Positions 21,573-34,216 are shown, counted from the stretch's first letter. The stretch is DNA of 64,000 bases from Gautieria morchelliformis (GCA_015179125.1 WHVA01000560.1:1-64000); one strand, 5' to 3'. Translations and numbers: made by a program. Notes: generated by a model from the sequence alone, not told the origin.

Positions 21573-22833
21573 CTGTCCTGTTACAACCATGCCGTTTCAA
21601 CCATCTCCACAACCTCCACACCCCTTCTACACCACCTCTAACTCTATTCCACAACATCTGCAACCCTTGATCCTCGACCCCTTGTTCTTTCTACACCCCT
21701 TATGACTCTATTCATTGGCCCTCCTCACTTGACCCTCCGCACAGCAAGATACCAAGTCCGGTGCATTGGGAGTTCCATTTTTTCCACTGTCCATTAGACT
21801 TACATGCCCCTTGTTCTTTTGCCCATTGTTCTTGACTCTACCCTGCACCCCCTTGTAGTTTCCCTTGTTCTGCATTAGTTACTTACTCCATTTGTTATAG
21901 TTACTTCTGCTCTTACCAGAATTGCTTAGTCTCACTCCATTACTTGTTGTTCCAGCTTTTTGTATAAAACCCGCTCATGTATGCTCTCCAATTCTGCAAT
22001 CAGATCATTGACTTCAATACATGACTCCCTTTGCATTATCTCCTGTTCTTAGCACAGCAAGTTTTGCAAGACCTCTGTCCCTCCACCTTACGACATTCTG
22101 TTCGCTTAGGTTGTATGAGGTCTAAGTTGATTTCTGACTGAGGAAACTAGAGTACATGACGGGGGGTTTATATAGGATAACAGGATGCAGGGTCATAGAC
22201 GGGGATAACAGAACCAGGTAACTAAGGGACAGATGAAAGGGGATGTGCGGGTTTATCTAAGAAAGGGAATCAGGGGTAACGGGTGATTGGAAAAGGGAAC
22301 CAAGGAGTTCCAAGGGGAACAGATGTGAACCAAAGAGTTGTAAGTGAGAACCGAGGGTTCCCAAGTGAGTACCAAAGCCAAGGCTTCAGGGCCAAACTTG
22401 GGAACTGGTACGTAACACCCATGCTCCCTAGCATAACACTCCCTATCACTTGCCTTGCCTCCTGTACAGCACCCAAGCCTCCAGTTTGTTTCATTGCCCA
22501 CTGTCAGACATTTGAACTAGTAGAGTTAAATAGAATGCACTGCATGGTTATACTTAATGAATTAATGATATGATGAGATGGCCAAGAAACAATGCATATA
22601 TTCATATATCAAGAAACAATGGACAAAAACTAAGGCCAATGCAACACATGATCATCAAATAAACACCAAGAGACAGCCAAGAAATACCAAAGCGGCTAAG
22701 AAACACCGAGGTGGCCAACATGCATATATGCATATATCAAGAAACAACGTGGGGCAACAAGAAACAGGGAATGGGATGACAAACCAATATGGCATGTGAA
22801 CAAGAGTGACAATAGACCTGTTAGGCCCTGTTG
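21573..22833. other. Non-coding, possible unclassified LTR
   Basis: This stretch is pyrimidine-rich to 22100 and holds a TATA-like box (TGTATAAAACC near 21960). That would suit an LTR or promoter starting TGTTACAACC near 21576, but no partner copy or duplication was found. From 22560 to 22750 several short repeats contain ATATATCAAGAAACAA. No gene is supported. Confidence 0.45.
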
Positions 22834-23112
22834 TTAAACTTGCAACAGCTCCTCATAGTAATGGAAAACATCAATGGGTAAGGCCACATTTTCGAAGTAA
22901 GTGTTGCCATCCTTGAGGAGCATGACAGCAACATGACAGTTATTGTCATACCACATTACAGAGGGCAGGGATGAAAGAGGATCTTCCAGAAGGTCTACAT
23001 CCAAGTGAGTCCAATCCAAGAGAAGAGACATCAACTCATGCAAACACTGTTCGGACCTTCTGCACCATAGAACATGGCACACCCTAAACACACACTGCAT
23101 GATGCAACACAC
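22834..23112 (-). pseudogene. Possible KDZ-type transposase fragment
   Basis: The 92-codon frame contains RSEQCLHELMSLLLDWTHLD, then LPSVMWYDNNCHVAVML and ENVALPIDVFHY. The pattern of a hydrophobic WYDN-C block followed by a PVDVFH-like motif recalls the C-terminal half of the large KDZ (Kyakuja-Dileera-Zisupton) transposases of mushrooms, where YDNAC and DVFHFK-type blocks occur. After DVFHY the match stops and the frame ends, so only a fragment is present. No terminal repeats were found nearby. The assignment is tentative. Confidence 0.4.
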
Positions 23113-24482
23113 AATTGTTCATTGTGTGCTCAACACCGCCCAAATCTCACAAATGCCTTCCAATGTCTTTCAGAAGGCTTTTCTGAACAGTCATGCCATC
23201 TTCATCGAGGAGTACTTCTTCATTTTCCTCATCTGGGACCTCAAACAGGACCTCAACATTTTTGTCTGGGGTTGATGCATTTGCCAGCTTCATGGGCTGC
23301 TGGACAAGCTGGAAGATTGCTCAGCCTTGTTCATCCTAATGATCCTCCATATCCCGATGCTTTGGAATAGAGCATGTTCAAAACAGCTTCTCTGACTGCT
23401 CTCAACATGCCACCACAGCACACTTGCTCTGCACATCCCAATGTAATGTCCAATAATGGTCACAATTGCTTACCAGCGGTTCTTTGAAATCATGTATCCC
23501 ACAACATGGATGGCCTAAACTAATGCCCTCTGTCACTAGCGGTGCTTACACCTTGAACAGTCATTTGCGTCGTTCCAAAGAGTCACCCTTGTATTTGTAT
23601 GAACTTCTCCTGTGTTGTTTGTGGTTTTCCGGTGGGTACTTGAACGTCGTTATCTTTGTATACTAGTTCGCGTGTTAGGTTTAGCCAGTGTTGCCTGTCC
23701 TTCAAACTGATATATATAATGACCGTTTATCCAAAGCGATCTTTTTTAATGGTGAATGCTCCAGACATCGTCCCCGGCCGTTCCAATGGAATTTTTATCC
23801 ATGGCCGTCTGTGTATGTTTGTTTCTCGACACTCCTACACCAATATTCATGTGCCTGTAAGGTGGCCACGCACCCTTCGTGGCTCTTGATATCGCATTCC
23901 TGTTCGATGTCCTATACAGGCAGGATTATTATTTTCTTCTTTACCTATTCAACTACATCAATTCCTACCCTCGTGCTTTCCAACACACATAACGCTGTCT
24001 GAATGCGTGTGAAGCGGATTCAATCCCAGCGAAGGCAAACACGTTTGGAAGTGAACCACTTAACCCTTGGTTTAAAAGTAACCTGCAGGGTTCTTCTACC
24101 CCAAGTCCAATGCCAATCCTTCTTCCAACCCGACAGCACTCCTCATTACGTCACTTTGCACTGAGTCACGTTAGGGGGCATGCCCCACATTGGGATGTGA
24201 GTATGATAGACCACTGTAGAAGGGAGAGAGTCGGGGACCGATGCGGCAGCCGCCACCGCTACGATCTTGTCGTGTGGTACACTCATGAGCCCCGGGTGCT
24301 GACAGCCTCATAAAGCTGCTGCAGCGATAGACATGTCACAGCATACTGAATCGGTAAGATAAGATAACACATTGTCGTAGACAGGGAACTACTAGGGTCC
24401 ATAAGGTTTGTTGTGACGGTGAGATGCTCGGTGAGCACGGGTTCTGGATTCCGTGAAGGAATCAAATAATTACCGAACTGCC
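23113..24482. other. No clear gene
   Basis: Short frames only. A frame at 23688-24002 encodes 104 residues with no recognisable domain. A GC-rich block of about 44 bp at 24223-24266 (with GCGGCAGCCGCC) recurs at 54883-54926 with three differences. Confidence 0.5.
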
Positions 24483-26824
24483 CACTGCAGGAAGACCGAG
24501 CACTTATGTTAAGTACATTACGTACCGATAAATCAGTACAGAAGGTACCAAATCTAAGTGCTCACGTACCTGAATTTAAGTACACCGGTCAATTGGCGCG
24601 ACCCCAAAATCTAGTAGAGAGAATGTCCATTTCAGAAACAATTTACACTGATTTTCTGCCTTTTTTGTACTTAAAATTGCAGTTATAAAATACTGATAAT
24701 CAGTGCATTATACTACTGAAATGTAGTTCTGAAATACATGAAAAAGTAACTGGGTCAGAAAACGGCGCAGACCAGACGAGTACACGATATGATGCAGGCA
24801 AACACAAAAATGACGAGTGGGAGAGGATCGAGCACTATGAAAACATGAATAACAGCAGGGGCAATTTCAGCGATGGGACAATAAAAAGAATACTTTATGC
24901 AGCAATAACTGTAATAAGATGGCTATGTATCAGGGGTGATCACCGCGAGCCCTAGCAGATGGGACCGGCTGTGAATGGAATATGAGAGAGAGAGAGAAGG
25001 CAGAGATACTTAAGACATACCTGGCGTTTGGTTTTTCTCACCCTGGAGCTTCCAGTGGCAGTAGAGGAAGATTTTTTATTCGAAGCACCCTGACCGAGTC
25101 CACATGAGCAAGGGTATATGAGCATATGATGAAAATACCTTGGCAACCTTTGTTTTCTTAGCAGTCTGTAGCGGTCTGCAGTCGAGTCAGGAGCGGCCAT
25201 GGGACAAATGGCCGTGAGCTAACCTTTTCCTTGCCCTTGGCCGGCTGGAAGGACTTGGTAAGATATGTAGATTCATTGGGCCAGAATATACATGCACCAC
25301 TGGGATTGACTCAAGTGTCTCGTAGTGTTTAGACTAGCCTATGCATCAGTAACAAGAATAATATAATAAATCAAGCAAGCTAGACTCACTGGTCCAGGAC
25401 CATCGTCATCCTCGACTGGCTTCTTCCTCTTCATGCCGGAGACCCTGTTCTTCGACCATGCTGGCAGCCACGGCAGCGGACTTCTTCTTCTTCTTGCTCT
25501 TGGAAGTTTGGCTGGCGGTACTGAGATCCCGTGTCTCCAGTTCGTGTATGACATCTGGCTCATGATTCTCAAAAGCAGCGAAGTTGGGATGGGGCCACAC
25601 TTTGCTTTTGTTAGAGAACTTGTCCTACAATGATATTATGTAGCAGTCATATATATAATAAAAATTAAAAAAAAAAAATACGGACTTTTGCGACGGGGAC
25701 ATCGCTGACGAAATGAGGGGCCACCTGGCCTTTGTCCCTGCCTAGGTTAGCCCTCGAAGACTTGTCCTAGTAGACAAGTAAGGTAATAACAAAAATAAAA
25801 GAATAAATACGAACTTATGCAATGGGGACATCGCTGACAACACGGGGGGCTGCCTGGCTATGGTCCTGGGCTCAGTTAGTCTTCGAAGACTTGTCCTGGT
25901 GAATGAGTAAGGGAATAATGAAAATAAAAGAGAGAAATGAAAAGGCTAAATGAAAATAAATGAAAAGGCCAGTCAGCGCTCCAACGCCTTGAAGGATCAG
26001 AAAGGGAACAAAGGTGTACCCAAATCATCCAATATTGACCTCCCTCATCCACATCGCTCCCGGGGTGATGACGCTAAAGTATTCAGGTTTGTTGGACTTA
26101 CATATGGCTTGCGTACTTCCTAACGCCTCAGTTCTTGAAGAGGCGGCCGACATGAAGTCAGAATCAATTATATGCATGGCAAAGATTGTTGAAAGTGTTA
26201 CTTACATGGAGGTAGAGACTGAAATATGCTACTGGGATCGAAGGCCGGTGCAAAAATAGCTCATGGATATGTGGGTATTAAGCGGCAATAATGAGGACAT
26301 GAAAAAGTGACTTACTTAGCGTTTGCCTGGTTGCAGGCTAACCGAGGACATGTTCGCCAAGTTCAAGAGTAGTTATCGTCAATGTGAACGGTTGTTCGTT
26401 GTTGGGGGGTCATGGCGGTAGGAAGGAGTTGCAATTTGGAAAGTGTCGGACATTGAATTGACTTACCAAATCTCAATATTGCATGCACATGTGGCTTGCT
26501 GGAGGGGCATGGTCAAAAACAACTAGCTAAGACCAAGTCTACTTTCAGGTATGCACAACATGAGTCATCACCCTCTCATGTCGTATAAGTACTAACAGTT
26601 CAAATACATGAAGAGGGGACACTACAAGTTATTGATATTGAAGCCGCTTGCCATTGTTGATTCTTGATAGGCTTTGGGTAGCTTATTTTAAGTGCTTAAA
26701 TGTACTTAATTTTGGTGGTAGCTAAATTAATTTTTTTGACACTGATTTTGGGGTGAAAAAAGCTACTGGAATTAAGTACTAGTGCAAAAAGTACTTATTT
26801 TAAGTGCCCGCTCTTCCTACAGTG
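24483..26824. mobile_element. CACTG-ended DNA transposon carrying gene exons
   Basis: The ends are inverted repeats of about 34 bp: CACTGCAGGAAGACCG on the left and, reversed, CACTGTAGGAAGAGCG on the right, followed by matching AAGTAC blocks. The flanks share TGCC (24479-24482 and 26825-26828). The first nine bases, CACTGCAGG, are also those of the foldback MITE at 847 and 42806, so both may depend on one CACTA-like transposase. No transposase is seen inside. Instead the element holds intron-bearing exons on the minus strand (25021-25895). The 26000-26800 part has no clear gene. Confidence 0.7.
25021..25895 (-). pseudogene. Captured multi-exon gene for a Lys-rich protein, with a duplicated exon
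   Basis: Exons can be read from splice borders on the minus strand: 25895-25815 (81 bp), 25766-25686 (81 bp), 25624-25390, 25175-25139 and 25089-25021 (69 bp). The first two are tandem copies. The second reads DKSSRANLGRDKGQVAPH and so on; the first has decayed and carries a stop. The third starts DKFSNKSKVWPHPNFAAFEN and includes KSKKKKKSAAVAAS. The last reads GASNKKSSSTATGSSR and then RKTKRQ. A basic, low-complexity product like this could be nuclear. Introns are still present, so capture was at DNA level. Frames do not connect throughout, so it is a relic. The donor gene is not identified. Confidence 0.5.
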
Positions 26825-27220
26825 TGCCTTTTGTCTCAGACGACAAACCAGTGTGGCACCGGTATGATGTAATGGATACGCACTTACGGTGCCCGACCAG
26901 TACCAGGTCTATTCCAAACGGCGAAATGGAGTGTTTTCGACAAAATTATCCGGGCGGTGCACCCTAAACCGTCACTAGACGATGAGCATCTATTGATCTA
27001 GATCTGTTCCTTCTGGGTACTCGATCAACTTGTGCTAGCGTGATGGATTATTAACTTATGCTACCGTGATGGATTATTGACGCTGGCTCAGGAACCCCCC
27101 AATCAAGTCAAATTGAACTCAGGAACATTATGTAAAGCACAGCTTACATTGTTCGGAACGAAGCTCTTAGTTGTACAGTGCCCACCACTAAGAGGCGACC
27201 ACTCTCGGCTAAAAGGAGCA
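26825..27220. other. Short non-coding gap
   Basis: No gene. A 20-bp block with GTGATGGATTATT is repeated at about 27038 and 27067. The stretch ends at the A that precedes the Helitron. Confidence 0.5.
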
Positions 27221-27401
27221 TCTATAGTATAAAGTTGCTGGAAGGGTGGTTGTGGGTGTTTTACGTAATAATGTTACGTAATTTGCTGAGTTTGAACGCG
27301 AGCGGCGCAGCCGCGAGCGCCGTTCCTAGCTGCGCAGCCTGCTCTCTCTCTGTCTGCTACTGGCCTCCTCTGTGTCTGCTACGGGCTGTCTCTGCCTCCT
27401 G

Positions 27402-28330
27402 CCTGTCTCTCCTTGCCTCCATCCATTCCTGGCTGTCATCCCTGGCCCTGGTGTGTCTTCTTTTCTATTAATTTTCGCTTTTTTGGCCTTTCTTTATTAT
27501 TGTTATTTCTTCATTTATTTTTGCTTTTTTTGACTTTTTTTCACCCCAGGTTTCTCCTCTCCTTGCCTCCATCCATTCCTGGTCGTCCCTGCCCCTGGTG
27601 TGTCTTCTTTTCCATTAATTTTCGCTTTTTTGGCCTTTTTTTATTATTGTTATTTCTTCATTTATTTTCGCTTTTTTTGACCTTTTTTCACCCCAGGTTT
27701 CTCCTCTCCTTGCCTCCATCCATTCCTGGCTGCTGTCCCTGCCCCTGGTGTGTCTTCTTTTCCATTAATCTTCGCTTTTTTGGCCTTTTTTTATTATTGT
27801 TATTTCTTCATTTTATTTTCGCTTTTTTGACTTTTTTTCACCCCAGGTTTCTCCTCTCCTTGCCTCCATCCATTCCTGGCTGCTGTCCCTGCCCCTGGTG
27901 TGTCTTCTTTTCCATTAATTTTCGCTTTTTTGGCCTTTTTTTATTATTGGTATTTCTTCATTTATTTTCGCTTTTTTTGACTTTTTTTCACCCCAGGTTT
28001 CTCCTCTCCTTGCCTCCATCCATTCCTGGCTGCCTCCCCTGCCCCTGGTGTGTCTTCTTTTCCATTAATTTTCGCTTTTTTGGCCTTTTTTTATTATTGG
28101 TATTTCTTCATTTATTTTCGCTTTTTTTGACTTTTTTTCACCCCAGGTTTCTCCTCGCCTTGCCTCCATCCATTCCTGGCTGCCTTCCCTGCCCCTGGTG
28201 TGTCTTCTTTTCCATTAATTTTCACTTTTTTGGCCTTTTTTTATTATTGTTATTTCTTCATTTTATTTTCGCTTTTTTTGACTTTTTTCACCCCAGGTTT
28301 CTCCTCTCACTGCCTCCCTCCTGTCTGCCA
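27402..28330 (+). repeat. Six tandem repeats of about 150 bp in the Helitron 5' region
   Basis: Six full units and a partial seventh begin at about 27402, 27550, 27699, 27848, 27998, 28148 and 28297. Each has a 51-bp block (CTCCTCTCCTTGCCTCCATC...) ending CCTG, then GTGTGT, a long T-rich stretch and CACCCCAG. The period is close to a multiple of three, so a single 400-codon frame (27413-28615) runs through the array and would encode a very hydrophobic 50-residue repeat. I read this as a by-product. Each unit could also be seen as a small exon followed by an intron with GT and polypyrimidine-CAG borders. Confidence 0.85.
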
Positions 28331-28910
28331 TTGCAGGTCAGTTTTATGCTACTGTATCTGCCTTTCTTCATTTTTGTTATGTTTTTATTTCTTATATTTT
28401 CGCTTTTTTTGGCATTTTTTAGGCTCTTTGCAGTTGACTTTGGTCCTGTAACTACTGCCCATCCTACCTGGCTATTGCTCCCCCATTCTGGTGAGTGTTA
28501 TGCTACTGTATTTGCTATTTTAAGTATTTATATATCTGCAATCCCTCTGGTAATTATAGTTGTTTCCTTCTGGTATTTTTTGTTGTTTTATATCGCTTTT
28601 TCAGCCACAATTTGACTTCTTATGCCAGATTTGTTCTTCAGTCTGTCATTCCTTAGGTATGGTCTTATTCTTATGGAACTTTGCCTTTTTGGGGCCTATT
28701 TGGGCTTGGTCCCTGACTGATTTGCTATTTCTTTCAGTCAAGCCCTGCAGCTATTTGGTAAGGTTTTGCAATGCATATGTTGGATTTTCAAGCTAATGTT
28801 TTAGATTCTCTCCTTGGTTTTTGGCGTGCTCTGTGCTGTGCTAATCTCTGACCTTCCTAGAGCAGTTCGCGTGGTCAGTTGGTTGTATCGTGGACTGGCA
28901 TACTCTACTG

Positions 28911-29215
28911 CATTGCAGTTTGATTCTGGCCAGAGTTACAACTCCAGTGTGGTCTGTGGACTAGGATTGGTTTGGTGGTGCACATTGGAGTTAGGCGGTT
29001 TAAGTGGACATTGACCACCTTGCTGGTATCTGTAGTGGATTTGTTTGGTTGGGTGTTTGGTTGGTTGGATTGTGCACTGGGAGCTTGCATTGCAGTTTGA
29101 TTCTGGCCAGAGTTACAACTCTGTTAGCCAGTGTGGTCTGTGAACTGGGATTGGTTTGGTGGCACACATTGGATTTAGACGGTTTAGGTGGACATTGACT
29201 GCCTCCCTGGTATCC
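28911..29215 (+). repeat. Direct repeat pair of about 105-125 bp
   Basis: The block starting GCATTGCAGTTTGATTCTGG occurs at about 28911-29015 and 29090-29215 with a few changes. It lies just upstream of the Helitron gene, in the probable promoter or 5' UTR, with a TATATATATA stretch near 29265. Confidence 0.75.
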
Positions 29216-29335
29216 CCTATTGTTGGTCGTGAGCTACAGTCATTGTGAAAATGTGAGTATCCTTTATATATATATATTTTGGCTTGATTTGAAACTGACT
29301 GTAATCTAAGGGAACCCTCTACACCAGAGCGTGAT

Positions 29336-32300
29336 ATGCAGGAGGAGCGTGCTCTGGAGCGTCAGCGTCGGTTGCCAATGACGTCCCCTTCTGTGCGTCG
29401 TCGGGAGAGGGTTCTTGCTGCAGCTCAAGAACGTCTTCGAAATCCTGACCCTCCACCTCCTCAGCCATTTCCTCGACCTCTACTCCCTCAGGACAATGCA
29501 ATTCCTTGGCCTCCTGTGGCTGGACCTTCAAATGCCATTCCACCTGATCTAAGTCCTCGGGATGCTGTACGTGCCATACAAGAACAGTTAGCTGATATGC
29601 CTCTTGCACCTGTGCGTCAAAGACAGGCCCAGGCAGCACCTCCTCCTCCTGTCCCTATAGGCTCTGCAGCTGTAGCTCTGTTGCGGGCCCAGGCTGCTAA
29701 TCTCAATCCTATGCCTCTGCCACAACGAGGACGGCCACGACGACGTGCTCAGGCATTGAATCCAAACCCTGAACCTCTCCCAGATCAAATGCCACTCCAG
29801 CAGCAGCCTGCACCACAACGACCTGTGCTTCCACAGCCTCCACATCCACCTGCTCATCCTCGGGCCCCTCCACTTCCACTGCCTCATCAGCCTGCTCCAC
29901 AACAACCTGTGCCTCCTGTTGCCCCTGTGCCCCCTGTGCCTCCACACCCTCTGCATCCACCTGCTGCTCCTCAGCCCCCTCCACTTCCACCGCCTCTGCC
30001 AATGCCTTTAAGAAACCTTCCACTAGCACGTCGCCCTTTGATTGAACAACAGATTGCACCTCATGACCTTGGTGCTATGGATGACAAATGTCCAAAATGT
30101 AAAGCATGGCATTGGAAGGCAGAGCGTCTGGCCGACTCTACCATTGCTGAGCCCAAATTTGGTATATGTTGCTCAAAGGGCCAGATACACCTTGAATTGT
30201 TGATGGAACCTCCAGAACCACTAAAGACTCTTTTGGCCAGCCAAGACAGGCGTGGAAAACAGTTTAGGGAAAAGATTCGGAACTATAATGCTGCACTGGC
30301 ATTTGTCTCTGTGGGAGTGAACATAGATGAAAATGTCGTGAATAGACCTGGGCCATATGTCTTCAAAATTCAGGGAGGCCTCTATCATATTCATGGCGCT
30401 CTTCTTCCTACTCAGGGTCAGGATAGGCCACCCAGCTATGCGCAGCTCTACTTTTATGATCCAGCAGAGGCTTTGCAACGTAGGGAGGCCAATAACAGTT
30501 TTGATCCTTTGGATTCAGATGTTTTAAGTGACCTCCAGGAAATGTGCAGGCTCACAATCCATTGGTTCCAATCTATCAGCAGGCAATGGAAAGGCTTAGG
30601 AACCAGCCAGATAGGTTGACTGTGGAGGCCAGACTCACCTACAGAGCACATACAGACCAGAGAAGATATAATATTCCTACAGCGGATGAGATTGCCATTG
30701 TGCTCCCTGGAGAAGGTGTGCCTGGAGGCACTAGAGACATTGTCATTCAGCTTAGAGGTGGAGAACTGCGATGAATTCAGGCCGAACATGCTTTGTATGC
30801 GCCACTACACTATGTCCTTCTCTTTCCCAGAGGTGAATCAGGCTGGGATTGGGACATTCCACAGATAGACCAAGCTCTTCCACGACAAGGCCAGGAGGGG
30901 GAGGAGGAGGAGGACCCTTCAAGTGACAGGCGTGTGACCATGTCAAAATACTATCGTTATCGTCTTTTTCCAAGGGAGGGTGAAGCTGAAACTCTCTTCC
31001 TGGCTGGCAAGCTCTTTCAGCAATACATTGTGGATGCTTGGGCAGCGACTGAACAGCAGAAGCTAAATTGGATCAAATACCATCAACATGAGCTGCGAGC
31101 TGAGGTCTACAATCAGATGATTGATACATTTGGACCTGAGGACAATCAGGCCAATCCAGCTAACTTGGGACAAAAGGTCATCTTGCCTGCTACATTTACT
31201 GGGAGCGCCAGGGATATGAACGAGAATTTTCAAAATTCAATGGCAATCACTAGGAAGCATGGTCCAGCAGATGTCTTTGTGACAATGACAGCAAACCCCC
31301 AGTGGAAAGAAATCAAAGATGCTCTCAAGCCAGGCCAGACTCCCAGTGATCGTCCTGACTTGGTTGCAAGGGTTTTTCATCTCAAGAAGGAGCAATTGAT
31401 CAAACGTATCATGAAGGATGGTATCCTTGGTCGCACAGTTGCACGTGTCCATGTGATCGAATTCCAGAAGCGGGGGCTCCCTCATATGCACCTTCTTATA
31501 TGGTTTAAAGAGGAGGATAAGATCAGGACACCGGAAGCTGTGGATGCTTTGGTTTGGGCTGTCTTTCCTGATCAGCAAGAGCATCCAAGGCTCTACAAAT
31601 TAGTTTGTGATCTAATGACTCATGGCCCCTGTGGACAAGCGCGTCCTCGGGCTTCTTGCATGACAGAGGGCAAGTGTTCCAAACATTTCCCAAAGGAATT
31701 TCGTGAGGTGACATCTGTCACTGAAGATGGCTATCCACAGTATCGCCGTCCTAATGATGGCAGACAGCATAATGTCAGAGGCAACATCATGGACAACCGC
31801 GACGTGGTTCCCTATTGTCCCACCCTCCTCTTGGAATTTGAATGCCATATTAATGTGGAACCCACTTTCAATGTGCGCTCTATCAAGTACATTCACAAGT
31901 ATATGTACAAGGGGCCTGACAGGACCACAATGACCATTAATAAGGAGAGGGATGAGGTTAAACAGTACCTCGATGCACGCTATGTCAGCTCACATGAAGG
32001 TGCTTGGAGACTGCTGGAATATAAAATGCATGTTCAGGTCCCTCCTGTCATGGCACTTCCAGTCCATTTGCCAGGCCAGCACAATGTGATATTTGATCCT
32101 CATATCGATCCAGGCATGGCTTTGCAGATGGCAGAGGATGCTAAGACCATGCTCATGGCCTATTTTGAAGCCAATAACAGATATCCTGAGGCACGTGAAC
32201 TACTCTATGTGGAATTTCCTGAGCACTATGTTTGGAAAAAGCAAGCCAAGCGGTGGCAACCTCGCCAGCGGGGTTTCAGTCTCGGTCGCCTTCATTTTGC

Positions 32301-34216
32301 AAGTCCAGCCTCTGGAGAGCGCTTTTTCTTGCGAACCCTCCTTACAGTTGTCAGAGGCGCAACGTCATTTGAGGAGCTTAGATCATTTGATGGTGACCTT
32401 TGTCCTACTTACAAGGCTGCATGCCTGGCAAGGGGCCTGTTAGAAGATGATTCAGAGTGGACACAGTGTCTTCAGGAGGCTGCACATATACAAACAGGTT
32501 TCCAGCTCAGGAGGTTATTTGTCACTATTCTCCTTCGGTGTAACCCTGCTCGGCCTGCTCAAATCTGGGAGGAGTTTCAGGAGCATATCTGTGATGACCT
32601 GGAGTATCAGCTTCAAAATAGGCATGGCATTCACCATCCTACCAATGATCAAATCTATGACTTTGGTCTCTTTCTCATTGACAAGATCATACGTCAGGGG
32701 GGGAAGTCTCTGGATGAGTTCCCAGATATGCCACAGATAATGGGGCACTGGGAGGGATTGGTTGGGAACCGTTGGATAGCTGAGCAGCGGGACTATGACC
32801 CAGCTACAGAGCTGGAAAAAGCCGCCACCAATATTGACAAGCTTAATGCAGAACAGAGGCGTGTCCATGATGAGATCCTCCATTCAGCCATAAATGGAGA
32901 GGGTCTTCTGTTCTTTGTCAATGGCCCTGGTGGTACAGGCAAAACTTTTACCTGGAACACCCTGGCTCATTCTATCAGAGGAAGGGGTCTTATTGTCCTA
33001 TGCATTGCATCTTCAGGAATTGCAGCATTGCTTCTGATTGGGGGCAGAACATCACATGCTATGCTCAAGATTCCAATTCTGATTCATGAGGGTTCTCTAT
33101 GTGACATCAAAAGAGGCTCACCATTGGCAGAACTTCTCAAGCAGGTCCATTTGATCATATGGGATGAGGTGCCTATGCAGCATCGTCATGTAGTTGAAGC
33201 TGTCGACAGAACCTGCAGGGATGTCCTAGAGCGTCCAGATCATCCATTTGGTGGTATTACTGTGGCTTGGGGTGGAGATTTCCAGCAAACTCTGCCTGTC
33301 GTTCCTCGAGGTAACAAGGAGGAGATCGTGGGTGCTTCTATCCAAAGATCTCCTTTGTGGCATCATGTCAAGGTCCTCCATCTTACTCAAAATATGCGAG
33401 TCGACCCTCATGATCCCCAGAGTGAACAATTTGCTCAGTGGCTCCCTGATGTTGGTCAGGGAAAGGATCTCCCTTTGGACAATTCATTCACACTTCCTCA
33501 CCACATGATCTGTGGACCACAGGTGTCAGATCTCATTGCAGCTATCTATCCTAACATTGGTACTGGGGGGCACTCCAAGACAAATACTTTTTGGAACGTG
33601 CCATCCTTTGCCCTCGCAATATGGAAATGGATGAGATTAATGCTGAGGTGCTCAATGTATTCCCTGGGGAGGAGCGTCTCTATCCCAGTGCAGACTCAGT
33701 CAAAGGAAAGAAGATGGCAATGTGTATCCTGTGGAGTATCTCAACTCACTCAACATGGGTGGGCTTCTACCATCTCAACTCAGGCTTAAACCTGGAGTGG
33801 TACTCATGCTTCTTCGGAATATTGACCTTGGTCGTGGACTCTGCAATGGTACAAGGTTGCGTCTCATCAATATGACCAACAGGGTACTCTTTGTGAGGAT
33901 CATTTCAGGACCATTTTCAGGAGAGACTGCATTTATCCCTAGGATTACAGTGACACCCACCTCAGACCAATTGCCATTTGAGCTCCAGCGTCGCCAGTTT
34001 CCTGTCAGGCTGGCCTTTGCCATGGCTATCAACAAGTCTCAAGGGCAGTCTCTTGGCACGGTAGGCATAGACTTGCGATACGTGGTATTTTCACATGGAC
34101 AGTTGTATGTTGCAGTGTCAAGAGGCACTAATTGGAACAGAGTCCATATTCTTTTAGGGGAGGGGAACAAAACTTCTAATATTGTATACAAAGAAGTGTT
34201 GCTGAAGCCTGATTAA
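29336..34216 (+). pseudogene. Helitron 1 Rep/helicase
   Basis: The N-terminal part (29336-30540) is Pro-rich and then has a Cys pair and CCSKGQIHLELL, typical of Helitron helicases. A one-base frameshift at about 30543 leads to AHNPLVPIYQQAMERLRNQP. A TGA at 30772 follows, where CGA is expected. From 30775 a long frame holds the HUH nuclease motif GLPHMHLLIWF (near 31478-31505) and the Tyr motif KYIHKYMYKG (near 31885-31912). It then has a SF1/PIF1 helicase with GPGGTGKT (32923-32946), WDEVPM and GGDFQQTLPVV. Frameshifts near 33565 and 33710 lead to the end (FAMAINKSQGQS, LYVAVSRGT). The product would nick and unwind DNA for rolling-circle transposition. Four defects make it inactive. Confidence 0.92.

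Noticed and set aside
20655..21600. Target duplication for LTR family E copy 2
   Set aside because: The flank TGAGAG has no match at any plausible right end; the copy is probably truncated.
27413..28615. A 400-codon frame encoding a hydrophobic repeat protein
   Set aside because: It is created by a 150-bp tandem repeat of pyrimidine-rich DNA inside the Helitron leader. The composition is extreme and there is no sign of selection on protein.
29319..30059. Minus-strand acidic frames opposite the Helitron gene
   Set aside because: They are shadows of the Pro-rich part of the real plus-strand gene.
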